This document shows positions 54,619-63,689 of a stretch of 64,000 bases of DNA, piece after piece. Below the pieces are notes generated by a model. It had not been told where the DNA came from. It worked only from the letters and a program-made list of their open reading frames with translations, and did no database searches. The stretch is from the NCBI RefSeq assembly GCF_002975175.1, contig NZ_PCNZ01000009.1, positions 1 to 64,000 of the forward strand. The letters are read 5' to 3'. Position 1 is the first letter of the stretch. Each line of letters starts with the position of its first letter. Position numbers and translations under genes: made by a program. The DNA comes from Bacillus sp. MYb209. Its GTDB lineage: Bacteria; Bacillota; Bacilli; Bacillales; Bacillaceae_G.

Positions 54619-55809
54619 TTAAATGATACCCATTTCTTTCCCTACTTTTTCATACTTACGAATTGCTTCATCTAACATTTCTTTCGTATGAGCTGCTGTA
54701 GGCATATTACGAACGCGTCCCATTCCTTTTGCTACGGTTGGGAATACGATAGATTTTGCGTATACGCCTTCTTCATTTAGACGTTTACTAAACTCTTGTG
54801 TTAATACTTCATCACCAATAATACAAGGTGTAATTGGTGTTTCACTTTCTCCAATGTTAAAGCCAAGTTCTTTTAACCCTTGTTTTAAATAGCGACCATT
54901 TTCCCATAAACGATCGTGTAACTCTGTGCTTTCCATTAGAATTTCAATTGATCTCATACAAGCAGCTGCATCAGCTGGTGTTAAAGCTGTTGAGAATAAG
55001 AATGGACGTGAACGTACTTTTAACCAATCGATTAAGTTTTGTTTCCCAGCTACATATCCACCAATTACCCCAATTGCTTTTGATAATGTACCAATTTGGA
55101 AATCAACTTTATCAGAAAGGCCGAAATGTTTTACAGTACCTGCACCTTTGCCAAGTACCCCTGAACCGTGTGCATCATCTACATATGTCATTAAATCCAG
55201 CTCTTCTGCAATTTCAACAATCTCTGGTAATTTTGCAATATCTCCATCCATTGAGAAAACACCGTCTGTAATAACCATTAATTTATTATAAAGACCTGAT
55301 TCTTTTGCCTCGATTGCTTTTTTACGTAAATCTTCCATATCAGAATGCTTATAAACGATGATTTTCGCTCTTGATAGACGACTACCATCAATAATAGATG
55401 CGTGGTTTAATTCATCTGAAAGAATCGCATCATTTTTATCCATAACAGCTGAAATCGCTGCCATATTACAGTTAAATCCTGATTGATAAGCAATTGCTGC
55501 TTCTGTATGTTTAAACTTTGCAATTGTTTCTTCTAATTTAATATGCAAATCTAAAGTACCGTTAATTGTACGAACAGCTCCTGCTCCAACGCCGTACTTA
55601 TGAATTGCACCAATTGCTGCTTCTTGTAAGCGATTATCAGTCGCTAATCCAAGATAGTTGTTTGAAGATAAGTTAATATATTCTTTTCCACTAATTGTAA
55701 TAATCGGTCCATTTGGACTTTCCAGCGGATCAATTACGTTATAAAGCCCCTTTGACTTTAAATCCTCTAAATTTTCTTCTAAAAAGTTTGCAAGTGTTTT
55801 ACTAGACAT
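54619..55809 (-). CDS. kbl: Glycine C-acetyltransferase (2-amino-3-ketobutyrate CoA ligase)
   Basis: A 396-residue PLP enzyme of the alpha-oxoamine synthase family. PLP lysine is K244 in [15 protein letters not shown] and the [10 protein letters not shown] motif lies at 211-220. It converts 2-amino-3-ketobutyrate and CoA to glycine and acetyl-CoA. First gene of a threonine-degradation unit with tdh, 44 bp apart. The ATG at 55809 follows GGGAGG by 7 nt. A cre-like site upstream suggests catabolite control. BioF paralogues are the alternative, but the neighbour decides. Confidence 0.92.
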   Translation of the reverse strand: MSSKTLANFLEENLEDLKSKGLYNVIDPLESPNGPIITISGKEYINLSSNNYLGLATDNRLQEAAIGAIHKYGVGAGAVRTINGTLDLHIKLEETIAKFKHTEAAIAYQSGFNCNMAAISAVMDKNDAILSDELNHASIIDGSRLSRAKIIVYKHSDMEDLRKKAIEAKESGLYNKLMVITDGVFSMDGDIAKLPEIVEIAEELDLMTYVDDAHGSGVLGKGAGTVKHFGLSDKVDFQIGTLSKAIGVIGGYVAGKQNLIDWLKVRSRPFLFSTALTPADAAACMRSIEILMESTELHDRLWENGRYLKQGLKELGFNIGESETPITPCIIGDEVLTQEFSKRLNEEGVYAKSIVFPTVAKGMGRVRNMPTAAHTKEMLDEAIRKYEKVGKEMGII

Positions 55810-55917
55810 CGTGAAGCCTCCCATCGTTCATGTAAGCGGATTAATATCTCAATAATTCCAATAATCCCTCTACTAGCTTAACACGTTTTCGAAATTTGTT
55901 ATAGAAAAATAGTTTAA

Positions 55918-55931
55918 AGAAAACGCTTACA
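55918..55931. promoter_or_regulatory. cre-like site upstream of kbl
   Basis: AGAAAACGCTTACA fits the cre consensus with one mismatch. On the minus strand a TATAAT lies a few bases upstream of it. Confidence 0.5.
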
Positions 55932-56023
55932 GTTTTAGATTATATATTATTGAGTAAAAGAAATCTATTATTTACTTTTCATATTTGATAGAATTAAAAA
56001 AATATTTAAGGAGTTGAAAAAAA

Positions 56024-56755
56024 ATGGAGTTTACAGAATCTGATGTGTACAACAACGAACCTTTTTTTAATCAATATATAAAACGGAGATATAGAACAGA
56101 TAGCCCAAACGAATCACTTGAAAAACCAGCATTCTTTCAGCTCATTGGTAATGTAAAAGGAAAACAAATTCTCGATTTAGGTTGTGGTGACGCTAAATTT
56201 GGTGCGGAAGTATTAGAAAATGACTGCCACTCTTACACTGGCATTGAAGGCTCACATCTTATGTATGAAAAAGCAGTAAAACAACTAGAAAATAAAAATG
56301 GCACCGTTCATTTTTTAAACCTCAAAGACTACACATACCCTCCTTCTACTTTTGATTTAGTAACATCCAGACTCGCCTTACATTATATTGAACAGCTTCA
56401 TATTATTTTTCAAAACGTGTTTCAAACTTTAAAAACAAATGGAACCTTTACCTTTAGTGTTCAACATCCGGTTATTACCTCTTCATTTGAAAGCTTACAA
56501 ACGAGTGGTAAAAGAACTAGTTGGCTCGTCGATGATTATTTCAAAACGGGGAAACGAGTTGAGCCGTGGCTTAATAAAGAAGTTATTAAATATCATCGTA
56601 CAGCTGAACAATATTTCACATTATTGCAACAAGCCGGATTTACAATTACAAACTTAAAAGAAGCTTCACCAAATAGAAACTGTTTTCAGAGTGAAGAAGA
56701 ATACGAACGTCGCTTACGTATTCCCCTTTTCCTACTATTTTCTTGCAAAAAATAA
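56024..56755 (+). CDS. Class I SAM-dependent methyltransferase
   Basis: A 243-residue methyltransferase. The SAM-binding motif I ILDLGCGDAKFG is at 49-60, the acidic motif II TGIEGS near 79 and DLVTSRLALHYIE near 110. It falls in the Methyltransf_11/25 group; the substrate is unknown. It is divergent from kbl and ends at a bidirectional terminator, so it is monocistronic. Confidence 0.8.
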   Translation: MEFTESDVYNNEPFFNQYIKRRYRTDSPNESLEKPAFFQLIGNVKGKQILDLGCGDAKFGAEVLENDCHSYTGIEGSHLMYEKAVKQLENKNGTVHFLNLKDYTYPPSTFDLVTSRLALHYIEQLHIIFQNVFQTLKTNGTFTFSVQHPVITSSFESLQTSGKRTSWLVDDYFKTGKRVEPWLNKEVIKYHRTAEQYFTLLQQAGFTITNLKEASPNRNCFQSEEEYERRLRIPLFLLFSCKK

Positions 56756-56784
56756 AAAAAACGATGAATTACTCATCGTTTTTT
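56755..56784. terminator. Bidirectional terminator after the methyltransferase
   Basis: A 12-bp stem AAAAAACGATGA/TCATCGTTTTTT with a short loop between convergent genes. Confidence 0.9.
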
Positions 56785-56787
56785 TTG

Positions 56788-57609
56788 TTATCTCATCGCC
56801 TGAACAGCTTCTTTACGTACACTTCTTCCTCTTCCATGTGGAATACAGAGCGGTGTTCCAAATAACGGATCAGCGCTTATTTGACACTCCATACGGAATA
56901 CATCACGAACTAACTTCTGATCAACAACTTCTTCTGGTTTACCTTGCGCATATATTTGTTTATCTTGAATAGCTACAATGTTGTCTGCATAACGACATGC
57001 CAAATTCAAATCGTGCAATACCATAACAATCGTTCTTTTCTCTGTTTCATTTAATTCGAATAATAAATCTAACACTTCAATTTGGTGAGTCATATCTAAA
57101 TATGTAGTTGGCTCATCCAGTAAAATAATATCGGTATCTTGTGCAAGAGTCATTGCAATCCAAGCACGTTGACGTTGTCCACCTGAAAGAGCATGAACAT
57201 CACGCTCAGCAAATTCAGTCATACCCGTTGCCGCAAGCGCTCTTTGTACCATTTCCTCATCTTTTTCTGACCATTGCTTGAGCCATGTTTGATATGGATA
57301 ACGCCCTTGCTTCACAAGTTGCAATACTGTAAGTCCTTCTGGCGCTTGTGGCCCTTGCGGTAAGATTGCCATTTGACGAGCAATTTGCTTCGTTTGCATA
57401 CTTTGAATCGCTTGATTATCTAATAAAATGTCACCAGTTGTTGGCTTTAATAATCTAGCTAGTGAACGTAATAAAGTTGATTTCCCACAACCGTTAGAAC
57501 CGATAAAGATTGTAATTTCCCCTTTTGGAATTTCTAAATTCAACTCATCAATAATAATTGTTTCACCATACGACAGCGTCAAGCGTTTCGTCTCCAATGC
57601 TTTTTGCAT
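56788..57609 (-). CDS. Iron-siderophore ABC transporter ATPase (FecE/FhuC type)
   Basis: A 273-residue ATPase with Walker [10 protein letters not shown] near 36-44, signature [17 protein letters not shown] and Walker [14 protein letters not shown], typical of siderophore importers. It works with the two permeases upstream and the divergent binding lipoprotein. The start at 57609 has AAAGGGAG 6 nt upstream; an ATG two codons earlier abuts it. Last gene of the permease-permease-ATPase unit, 12 bp after the second permease. Confidence 0.9.
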   Translation of the reverse strand: MQKALETKRLTLSYGETIIIDELNLEIPKGEITIFIGSNGCGKSTLLRSLARLLKPTTGDILLDNQAIQSMQTKQIARQMAILPQGPQAPEGLTVLQLVKQGRYPYQTWLKQWSEKDEEMVQRALAATGMTEFAERDVHALSGGQRQRAWIAMTLAQDTDIILLDEPTTYLDMTHQIEVLDLLFELNETEKRTIVMVLHDLNLACRYADNIVAIQDKQIYAQGKPEEVVDQKLVRDVFRMECQISADPLFGTPLCIPHGRGRSVRKEAVQAMR

Positions 57610-57621
57610 ATTCATCTCCCT

Positions 57622-58680
57622 TTATGAATTCCGACTTTTATAAAGTAAATAAATAAAATAAGGTGCACCAATTGCTGATGTAAATACCCCTGCTGGAATT
57701 TCAAGTGGTGTGAAAACTGTACGCCCAATTAAATCTGCAGCAAGTACTAGAATTGCACCGACAATAGCTGCAACTGGAAGTAATGCACCGTATAAAGAAC
57801 CAACTAGTCTTCGAGAAATATGAGGTGCCATTAAACCAACAAATCCAATTCCTCCTGCGAAAGCAACTGCCCCGCCAATTAAAGCTGTACTAAGTAATAG
57901 CATGAATACGCGCGACTTTGTTAAAGGAATACCGAGTCCTACTGCAATATCATCCCCTAGCTCTTGGGCATTTAAATGTCTAGCCGCTATAAATGATATT
58001 ACCGTTAAAATAAGAACCCACGGCGCAAGTACCATAACATTTTGCCATGAAGAACCGTAAACAGTACCTGTAATCCATACATTTGCTTGACTCGCTTGAT
58101 AAATTGGTGCTAATAACATAAATAAAGTCGTTGCTGCTTTCGTTAATGCCCAAAATCCAACACCAATTAAAACAAGACTAATCGGTGATAACCCGTCATT
58201 TCTCCATGCAAATAAATATACAAATAACGCTACAATCGTTGCTCCAGCAAAGGCTGCGAGCGGCATATAATGAATGCTTACTGTTAGCGCATTATTTTTA
58301 TCACTAAATATAGCTAAAAATAGTACAACTGCAACACTTGCCCCGCCCGTAATTCCGATGATATCAGGAGAAGCAAGCGGATTTCGAACGAGCCCTTGTA
58401 AAATACAACCCGCTACAGCAAGTGCGATTCCCACAAGGATCGCAATTAAAATACGCGGCATACGAAACTTATTTACAACCATATTTGACATCGCATCGCC
58501 ATTTCCGGTAATCGCTTGCCATACATCATAAGGAGCAATTTTCATATCTCCCATACCTGCACTGGCAAAAAATAATCCTATTAAAATAGCTAGTAAACTT
58601 AATAAGATTAGACAAGCTCGTTTATACATTAAAAACGAGAGCCCCTCTTTTCCTATACGAAACGGAATATACTTCTTCAT
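57622..58680 (-). CDS. Iron-siderophore ABC permease (FecCD family)
   Basis: A 352-residue FecCD/BtuC permease with about 9-10 helices. Conserved features include RMPRILIAILVGIALAVAGCILQGLVRNPLASPDIIGITGGAS near residues 75-115 and GFVGLMAPHISRRLVG near 275-290. It pairs with the upstream permease. Their genes overlap by 4 bp (ATGA), a coupled pair. Confidence 0.9.
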   Translation of the reverse strand: MKKYIPFRIGKEGLSFLMYKRACLILLSLLAILIGLFFASAGMGDMKIAPYDVWQAITGNGDAMSNMVVNKFRMPRILIAILVGIALAVAGCILQGLVRNPLASPDIIGITGGASVAVVLFLAIFSDKNNALTVSIHYMPLAAFAGATIVALFVYLFAWRNDGLSPISLVLIGVGFWALTKAATTLFMLLAPIYQASQANVWITGTVYGSSWQNVMVLAPWVLILTVISFIAARHLNAQELGDDIAVGLGIPLTKSRVFMLLLSTALIGGAVAFAGGIGFVGLMAPHISRRLVGSLYGALLPVAAIVGAILVLAADLIGRTVFTPLEIPAGVFTSAIGAPYFIYLLYKSRNS

Positions 58681-59681
58681 TTGCTAAGCCCTCTCTTACG
58701 TGCAATATAAATAAAGAATGGGGCCCCTATAAACGCTGTCATAACCCCTACTGGTACTTCTTGTGGCATAATGACATATCGTGCCGCTATATCAGCAAAT
58801 AATAATAGTATGGCCCCTAGCAACCCGCTATACGGTACTATCCACCTGTGATCTACCCCAACAAGAGCTCTTGCAAAATGAGGAGTAACGATGCCAATAA
58901 ATCCAATTGGACCAGCAACCGCAACCGAACCGCCTGACAACAGTACAATAATAAGTAATACTAATGATTTCATTAAAATAGTTCGTTGTCCGAGCCCCTT
59001 TGCGACATCTTCCCCCATCATTAATGTATTTACTTTCCCTGCCATCATAAGGGATGCAACCCAACCTACTAATAAGTATGGGAATACAGATTGTAATATT
59101 TCTATCTTTCTCCCTTGTACAGATCCAGCAAGCCAAAATAATACTTCCTCAAGAGCTTTTTCATTTAATACAAGTAACCCTTGTGTTAATGATGAAAACA
59201 AAGCACTTATCGCTACACCTGCTAAAGTTAACTTGAGCGGGGTTGTCCCTTCTTTTCCTAAAGAACTAGAAGCGAATACTAGTACTGCTGCAACTGCCGT
59301 TCCTAAAAAGGCTATCCAAGTGAAAGCTGATAATGATGTGACGGAAAAAATCACAATTGCTACAACTATGAAGAAAGCAGCACCTGAATTTAATCCGATG
59401 AAATCTGGAGCAGCAAGCGGGTTCTTTGTTAAAGTTTGCATTAAACAACCCGCAATGGCTAAACTAGCACCAACACTAGCCGCAATTAACGCCCTTGGCA
59501 GACGCACATTTTGAATAATAATATGTTCATTTGAACCATTAAAATGGAAAAAAGCATCTAGCGCTAATTTCCAACTCGTATTTGTATATCCGAAAATAAT
59601 ACTTCCCCAAATACAAATAACGACTGCAATGATTCCAACAAATAATCCAATCCATTTTGCTTGATTTGTTTTTAATAACAT
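58677..59681 (-). CDS. Iron-siderophore ABC permease (FecCD family)
   Basis: A 334-residue FecCD permease with NVRLPRALIAASVGASLAIAGCLMQTLTKNPLAAPDFIGLNSGA and GFIGIVTPHFARALVG motifs. First gene of the leftward siderophore operon, controlled by the Fur site in the divergent promoter region. The ATG at 59681 lies 9 nt after AAGGGG; a TTG six codons upstream overlaps the ribosome site. Confidence 0.9.
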   Translation of the reverse strand: MLLKTNQAKWIGLFVGIIAVVICIWGSIIFGYTNTSWKLALDAFFHFNGSNEHIIIQNVRLPRALIAASVGASLAIAGCLMQTLTKNPLAAPDFIGLNSGAAFFIVVAIVIFSVTSLSAFTWIAFLGTAVAAVLVFASSSLGKEGTTPLKLTLAGVAISALFSSLTQGLLVLNEKALEEVLFWLAGSVQGRKIEILQSVFPYLLVGWVASLMMAGKVNTLMMGEDVAKGLGQRTILMKSLVLLIIVLLSGGSVAVAGPIGFIGIVTPHFARALVGVDHRWIVPYSGLLGAILLLFADIAARYVIMPQEVPVGVMTAFIGAPFFIYIARKRGLSK

Positions 59682-59742
59682 GCAGCGTTTCCCCTTCAAT
59701 GTATAATGATACGTTGTTAGTTTATTTCAACTTAATTCGCAT

Positions 59743-59748
59743 TGTCAA
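59743..59748 (-). promoter_or_regulatory. -35 element of the leftward siderophore operon
   Basis: Minus strand TTGACA with a loose -10 (TAAACT) 18 nt downstream. Confidence 0.5.
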
Positions 59749-59754
59749 TAAAAC

Positions 59755-59769
59755 TGATAATCATTTTCA
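59755..59769. promoter_or_regulatory. Fur box between divergent siderophore transport genes
   Basis: TGATAATCATTTTCA matches the 7-1-7 consensus TGATAATNATTATCA with one mismatch. It lies between two outward-facing TTGACA boxes, so one Fur site could control both units. Confidence 0.8.
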
Positions 59770-59779
59770 GTGATATATA

Positions 59780-59808
59780 TTGACAACCGAGCAGCAAAGT
59801 TTTAATAT
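59780..59808 (+). promoter_or_regulatory. Sigma-A promoter of the siderophore-binding lipoprotein
   Basis: TTGACA (59780-59785), 17-nt spacer, TAATAT (59803-59808). Confidence 0.8.
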
Positions 59809-59853
59809 CATGCTTGCTATTGAAAAATTTTCTCAACATGTAGGGGGTACATA

Positions 59854-60822
59854 ATGAATTTCATGCAAAAGAAATCGTTTACAGTATTTGTATTTCTACT
59901 AGCATTTTCACTGCTTTTAAGTGCTTGTGGAAAGTCAAATAACAAAGAAGAATCAACAAAAGAAGATAATAAAAAAGAAATGATTACGGTTGAACACGCA
60001 ATGGGTAAAACAGAAGTTCCTGCTAATCCAAAACGTGTAGTTATTTTAACGAATGAAGGAACTGAAGCTTTACTTGAATTAGGTGTGAAACCAGTTGGTG
60101 CTGTAAAGTCTTGGACTGGTGATCCGTGGTATCCACATATTAAGGACAAAATGAAAGATGTAAAAGTTGTTGGTGACGAAGGACAAGTTAACGTTGAAAC
60201 GATTGCTTCTTTAAAACCAGATTTAATTATCGGTAACAAAATGCGTCACGAAAAAGTGTACGAGCAACTAAAGGCTATTGCACCTACTGTTTTCTCGGAA
60301 ACATTACGTGGTGAATGGAAAGATAACTTCACATTTTATGCAAAGGCTTTAAATAAAGAAAAAGAAGGTCAAAAGGTTTTAGCTGATTACGAATCACGTA
60401 TGAAAGATTTAAAAGGCAAGCTTGGCGATAAAGTAAATCAAGAAATTTCTATGGTCCGTTTCATGCCTGGTGATGTTCGTATTTATCACGGTGATACATT
60501 CTCTGGTGTTATTTTAAAAGAACTTGGATTTAAGCGTCCTGGTGATCAAAATAAAAATGATTTCGCAGAACGTAACGTATCTAAAGAGCGTATTTCTGCA
60601 ATGGATGGTGATGTATTATTCTACTTCACATTCGATAAAGGCAATGAGAAAAAAGGTTCTGAACTAGAAAAAGAATATATAAACGATCCTCTATTTAAAA
60701 ACCTAAATGCAGTAAAGAACGGAAAAGCATACAAAGTTGACGACGTTATTTGGAATACAGCTGGCGGTGTAATGGCTGCTAACTTACTACTAGATGACAT
60801 TGAAAAACGCTTTGTTAAATAA
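59854..60822 (+). CDS. Iron-siderophore-binding lipoprotein
   Basis: A 322-residue class III (TroA/FhuD-like) binding protein. The lipobox LLSAC puts the lipid on C25, followed by a charged Lys/Glu linker. The mature domain opens with NPKRVVILTNEGTEALLELGVKPVGAV and has two lobes joined by a long helix. It supplies ferric siderophore to the divergent permeases. Likely ligands include citrate- or catecholate-type siderophores; specificity is not readable. Iron control is supported by the Fur box. Confidence 0.9.
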   Translation: MNFMQKKSFTVFVFLLAFSLLLSACGKSNNKEESTKEDNKKEMITVEHAMGKTEVPANPKRVVILTNEGTEALLELGVKPVGAVKSWTGDPWYPHIKDKMKDVKVVGDEGQVNVETIASLKPDLIIGNKMRHEKVYEQLKAIAPTVFSETLRGEWKDNFTFYAKALNKEKEGQKVLADYESRMKDLKGKLGDKVNQEISMVRFMPGDVRIYHGDTFSGVILKELGFKRPGDQNKNDFAERNVSKERISAMDGDVLFYFTFDKGNEKKGSELEKEYINDPLFKNLNAVKNGKAYKVDDVIWNTAGGVMAANLLLDDIEKRFVK

Positions 60823-60831
60823 TTTCATTCT

Positions 60832-60865
60832 AACCAGCTCCCTCTTTTATGGAGCTGGTTTTTTC
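60832..60865 (+). terminator. Terminator of the siderophore-binding lipoprotein
   Basis: A 10-bp stem (60832-60841 with 60851-60860) and T-run. Confidence 0.9.
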
Positions 60866-61201
60866 ATTTCACTGAAGTGTCACATTATTTCATTTTGTAT
60901 TTTTATTCCCGATATGTTATATTATAAAAGTAAATATAGTTTATTTTCTCTATATCAGAATAAATATTCTAATCTAAATTTTCTGATTTATCACTATTTT
61001 ACTTTCTTTTAGAATTCAATTACTACATTTGAAAACGCTTATTATCTTGTTTTCAGGGAAAAATACAATAACGGTTGAAGGAAAATAGATTTTTTTAGAA
61101 ATTTTCTTGCTATTTCCATATAATTCTATTGACTTCTAAATATTTTGTGAATTAAAATAATTACATAAATATCCGTTATACAGGATTAGGGGGAAACAAA
61201 A
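60866..61201. other. 336-bp AT-rich gap before the POT transporter
   Basis: No gene is seen. It contains GAAAACGCTTATT near 61031, a poor cre match (two mismatches), and the probable POT promoter TTGACT (61129-61134), 18-nt spacer, TAAAAT (61153-61158). Confidence 0.45.
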
Positions 61202-62587
61202 ATGGATACAGCTTTAAAATTAGACAAAGCTGGAGAACAACAATCACCAAAAAAACATCCACCAGGATTATATTTGTTGTTCTTAACAGAAATGTGGGAA
61301 AGATTTAGTTATTATGGAATGCGTGGCCTTTTAGTTCTTTATTTAACAACTGCCGCTGTTAGTGGCGGATTAGGATTTGATAAGGCAGTCGCAGTGCAAT
61401 TATATGGTACTTTTACAGCGGCAGTATATTTCATGCCAATTATAGGCGGATGGCTAACTGATCATTATATTACAAGACGTCATGCCATTACTCTCGGCGG
61501 AATTATTATGGCAATCGGTAACTTTGTACTCTTCTCAATGAATACAAAAACAGGGCTATTACTTGGATTAATACTATTAGTTATTGGTAATGGATTCTTC
61601 AAACCAAATATTTCTACACTGTTAGGTGAATTGTATGGCGAAAATGATTCACGTCGTGACAGTGCATTTACTATCTTCTATATGGGTATTAACGTAGGTG
61701 CTTTCTTCGCTCCACTTATTTGTGGATTTTTAGCAGAAGATTTCTTTAAAACAAGCGTTGATGGCGTTATTGTTATGGGATATAAATACGGATTCTTAGC
61801 AGCTTGTATCGGTATGATTATTGGACAAATTGTTTTCAACTTATTAGCTCCTCGCTACCTTGGTAAAGCAGGAACGACAGTTGTCGGTAAAAAATCAAAA
61901 AATCAACCTGCAATCGAAAAGAAACCTTTAACAAAACAAGAGAAAAATCGCACTTGGGCAATTGTAATTTTAACTTGTTTCGTAGTATTCTTCTGGGCAG
62001 GATTTGAACAAGCTGGTAGTTCTCTAACACTTTATACAAATAAATTTGTTGATCGTACAATTTTCGGTTGGGAAGTTCCAACATCTTGGTTCCAATCAGT
62101 TAACCCAGCATTTATCGTACTACTTGCACCATTCGTATCTATGTTATGGTTAAAACTTTCTAAAACAAAACGCGGTGATTTAAAAGTGCCAACAAAAATG
62201 GCATTTGGTATGATTTTACTAGGTATAGGTTATCTTGTTTTAACATTAGCAGTTCTAAAAACTGGAAGTAATGAAGCTGATATAACTGTAAAAGCAAACT
62301 TATTATTCATCGTTATCACTTATCTCTTCCATACAATTGGTGAGTTATTCTTATCACCAATCGGTCTATCAATGGTAAGTGCAATTGCTCCTGTAAAATT
62401 AGCATCATTATTAATGGGTGTATGGTTAGCTGGTACGGGTATGGCTAACTGGTTAGCAGGTAAACTTGCTTCCTTTACACAATCATTAGGCTATCTTGAA
62501 GTATTTGCAAGTATCGGTATTATCGTTATCGTCCTAGGAGTTGTACTTCTTCTCTGCTCTAAAAAAGTTGCAAGTATGATGGAATAA
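61202..62587 (+). CDS. POT-family di-/tripeptide:H+ symporter
   Basis: A 461-residue proton-coupled peptide transporter with about 14 helices. Hallmarks are the E-x-x-E-R motif in FLTEMWERFSYYGMRGLLVLYL near residues 29-50 and the FYMGINVGAFFAPLICG signature near 158-174. It would import di- and tripeptides, complementing the oligopeptide ABC system earlier in the window. AGGGGGA precedes the ATG. Confidence 0.92.
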   Translation: MDTALKLDKAGEQQSPKKHPPGLYLLFLTEMWERFSYYGMRGLLVLYLTTAAVSGGLGFDKAVAVQLYGTFTAAVYFMPIIGGWLTDHYITRRHAITLGGIIMAIGNFVLFSMNTKTGLLLGLILLVIGNGFFKPNISTLLGELYGENDSRRDSAFTIFYMGINVGAFFAPLICGFLAEDFFKTSVDGVIVMGYKYGFLAACIGMIIGQIVFNLLAPRYLGKAGTTVVGKKSKNQPAIEKKPLTKQEKNRTWAIVILTCFVVFFWAGFEQAGSSLTLYTNKFVDRTIFGWEVPTSWFQSVNPAFIVLLAPFVSMLWLKLSKTKRGDLKVPTKMAFGMILLGIGYLVLTLAVLKTGSNEADITVKANLLFIVITYLFHTIGELFLSPIGLSMVSAIAPVKLASLLMGVWLAGTGMANWLAGKLASFTQSLGYLEVFASIGIIVIVLGVVLLLCSKKVASMME

Positions 62588-62592
62588 CACAA

Positions 62593-62624
62593 AAAAGACG
62601 CTTCTAAAATTAGAAGCGTCTTTT
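62593..62624. terminator. Bidirectional terminator between POT and sspH
   Basis: A perfect 14-bp stem (62593-62606 with 62611-62624) with A and T runs. Confidence 0.92.
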
Positions 62625-62627
62625 CTA

Positions 62628-62807
62628 TTACATCTCTTCTAAAGCCGTCACGTCCACGTGAACGCTCTCTCCTGGATTGGATACGTCATACACTTGAGCA
62701 CTACCCTTCTGCTCATCACAGCTCTCAATCCATACGGGGACTCCCTCATATGTAACATCAATTCTACTTGAAGAAGATAATATCTGTTTCACACGTTTTA
62801 CATCCAT
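62628..62807 (-). CDS. sspH: Small acid-soluble spore protein, H-type
   Basis: A 59-residue SspH-family protein, [20 protein letters not shown] at the N-terminus and PVWIES...[10 protein letters not shown] at the end, matching the family in length and pattern. Minor SASPs are made in the forespore late in sporulation. The ATG at 62807 follows AAGGAGG; the frame is open 24 codons upstream without support. No clear sigma-G promoter was identified by eye. Confidence 0.9.
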   Translation of the reverse strand: MDVKRVKQILSSSSRIDVTYEGVPVWIESCDEQKGSAQVYDVSNPGESVHVDVTALEEM

Positions 62808-62966
62808 TATATTATTCCTCCTTTGGCTTACAACACTCCTTTCTATCTTTTCATATCCCTTCAGAATATATTCCGTCAATTTAGCATTTCAACCGATAGT
62901 TTGTTTCTTTCTCACACGCTAATATATACGCTCTCAAATCTTCCTATTATTACATCTTTTCCAAAT

Positions 62967-62994
62967 AAAAAAAGACGTATATTTTACACGTCTT
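62967..62994 (-). terminator. Terminator of the ArsR-family gene
   Basis: A 10-bp stem with one G-U (62972-62981 with 62985-62994) and a minus-strand T-run. Confidence 0.85.
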
Positions 62995-63014
62995 CTTTCC
63001 ATAATATTCAAAAA

Positions 63015-63302
63015 TTAAGAAAATAATGTTTTTACTACTTCACTTACTTTATCGTTATGAATTTGATAGTACACTTCTAACCCGCGTCTCTCAAAGCGTA
63101 CTACTTTATTTTGTTTTAATTTCGTTAAATGCTGCGAAACAGTTGATTGCGGAATTTCTAATACCTCTTGTAATTGTGTTACATTACATGTTCCACGCTG
63201 CATTAGTTCCATTACTAAACGTAGACGTAGCGGATGAGCTAATGCTCTTAACATCTGTACGTCTTCTTCTGAAATACGACAGTCAAATTGGTTTTGGTTC
63301 AT
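63015..63302 (-). CDS. ArsR/SmtB-family winged-helix regulator
   Basis: A 95-residue regulator with the ArsR fold: ALAHPLRLRLVMELMQRGTCNVTQLQEVLEIPQSTVSQHLTKLKQNKVVRFERRGLEVYYQI. The metal-binding ELCVCDL motif of ArsR is absent; a lone Cys sits in RGTCNV and another near the N-terminus (FDCRI). It may therefore sense redox state, sulfur species or metals in another way. It is divergent from the thioredoxin-like gene on the right, a possible target. Start at 63302 follows GAGGGGA. Confidence 0.85.
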   Translation of the reverse strand: MNQNQFDCRISEEDVQMLRALAHPLRLRLVMELMQRGTCNVTQLQEVLEIPQSTVSQHLTKLKQNKVVRFERRGLEVYYQIHNDKVSEVVKTLFS

Positions 63303-63689
63303 AAAATTCCCCTCATTTTCATTTTTTATTTTCTTTTTATTTATTTATATATCTGTTCTTATATTTCCTGTTACGACATAACTTTATCAACCTATAATGC
63401 TGAGAAAATTTTCCGACTTTTATCAGCACACAGTTCAAGAAAAAATCCCACCTGATTTTGAATATTATACTATATGATACAATAAAAAAGCAAAACAAAG
63501 GGATAGCAATACTTTGCTTACAAACGTTGTTTTATCAGGCTTTTTGTTATATTTTCACCTTACTGAAATGTACAGTAATGATATTGTAAAATATCGTCTA
63601 TAATTGATAACCTATCGTAAAGTAATTTGACCATATTTAACCACTTTGTTACGATAAAAAGGAAATTTAAGTAAGGAGGATGATTTAAT
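63303..63689. other. 387-bp divergent intergenic region with hairpin and promoter
   Basis: No coding region is seen. It holds a long AT-rich hairpin at 63484-63545, a + strand promoter TTGACC (63627-63632), 17 nt, TACGAT (63650-63655), and inverted arms TATCGTAA (63613-63620) and TTACGATA (63649-63656) that bracket that promoter. Confidence 0.45.
63484..63545. other. Long AT-rich hairpin, possible terminator or small RNA end
   Basis: AAAAAAGC-AAAACAA (63484-63498) pairs with TTGTTTT (63527-63533) and GCTTTTT (63539-63545) with a 5-nt bulge; an inner AGCAA/TTGCT stem lies in the loop. Both strands have a T-run after the stem. It is not next to the end of any gene. Confidence 0.4.

Noticed and set aside
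54926-55291. 121-codon and 107-codon + strand ORFs
   Set aside because: Antisense to kbl, no start signals.
58891-59514. 207-codon + strand ORF
   Set aside because: Exactly opposite a FecCD permease gene with clear family motifs; shadow.
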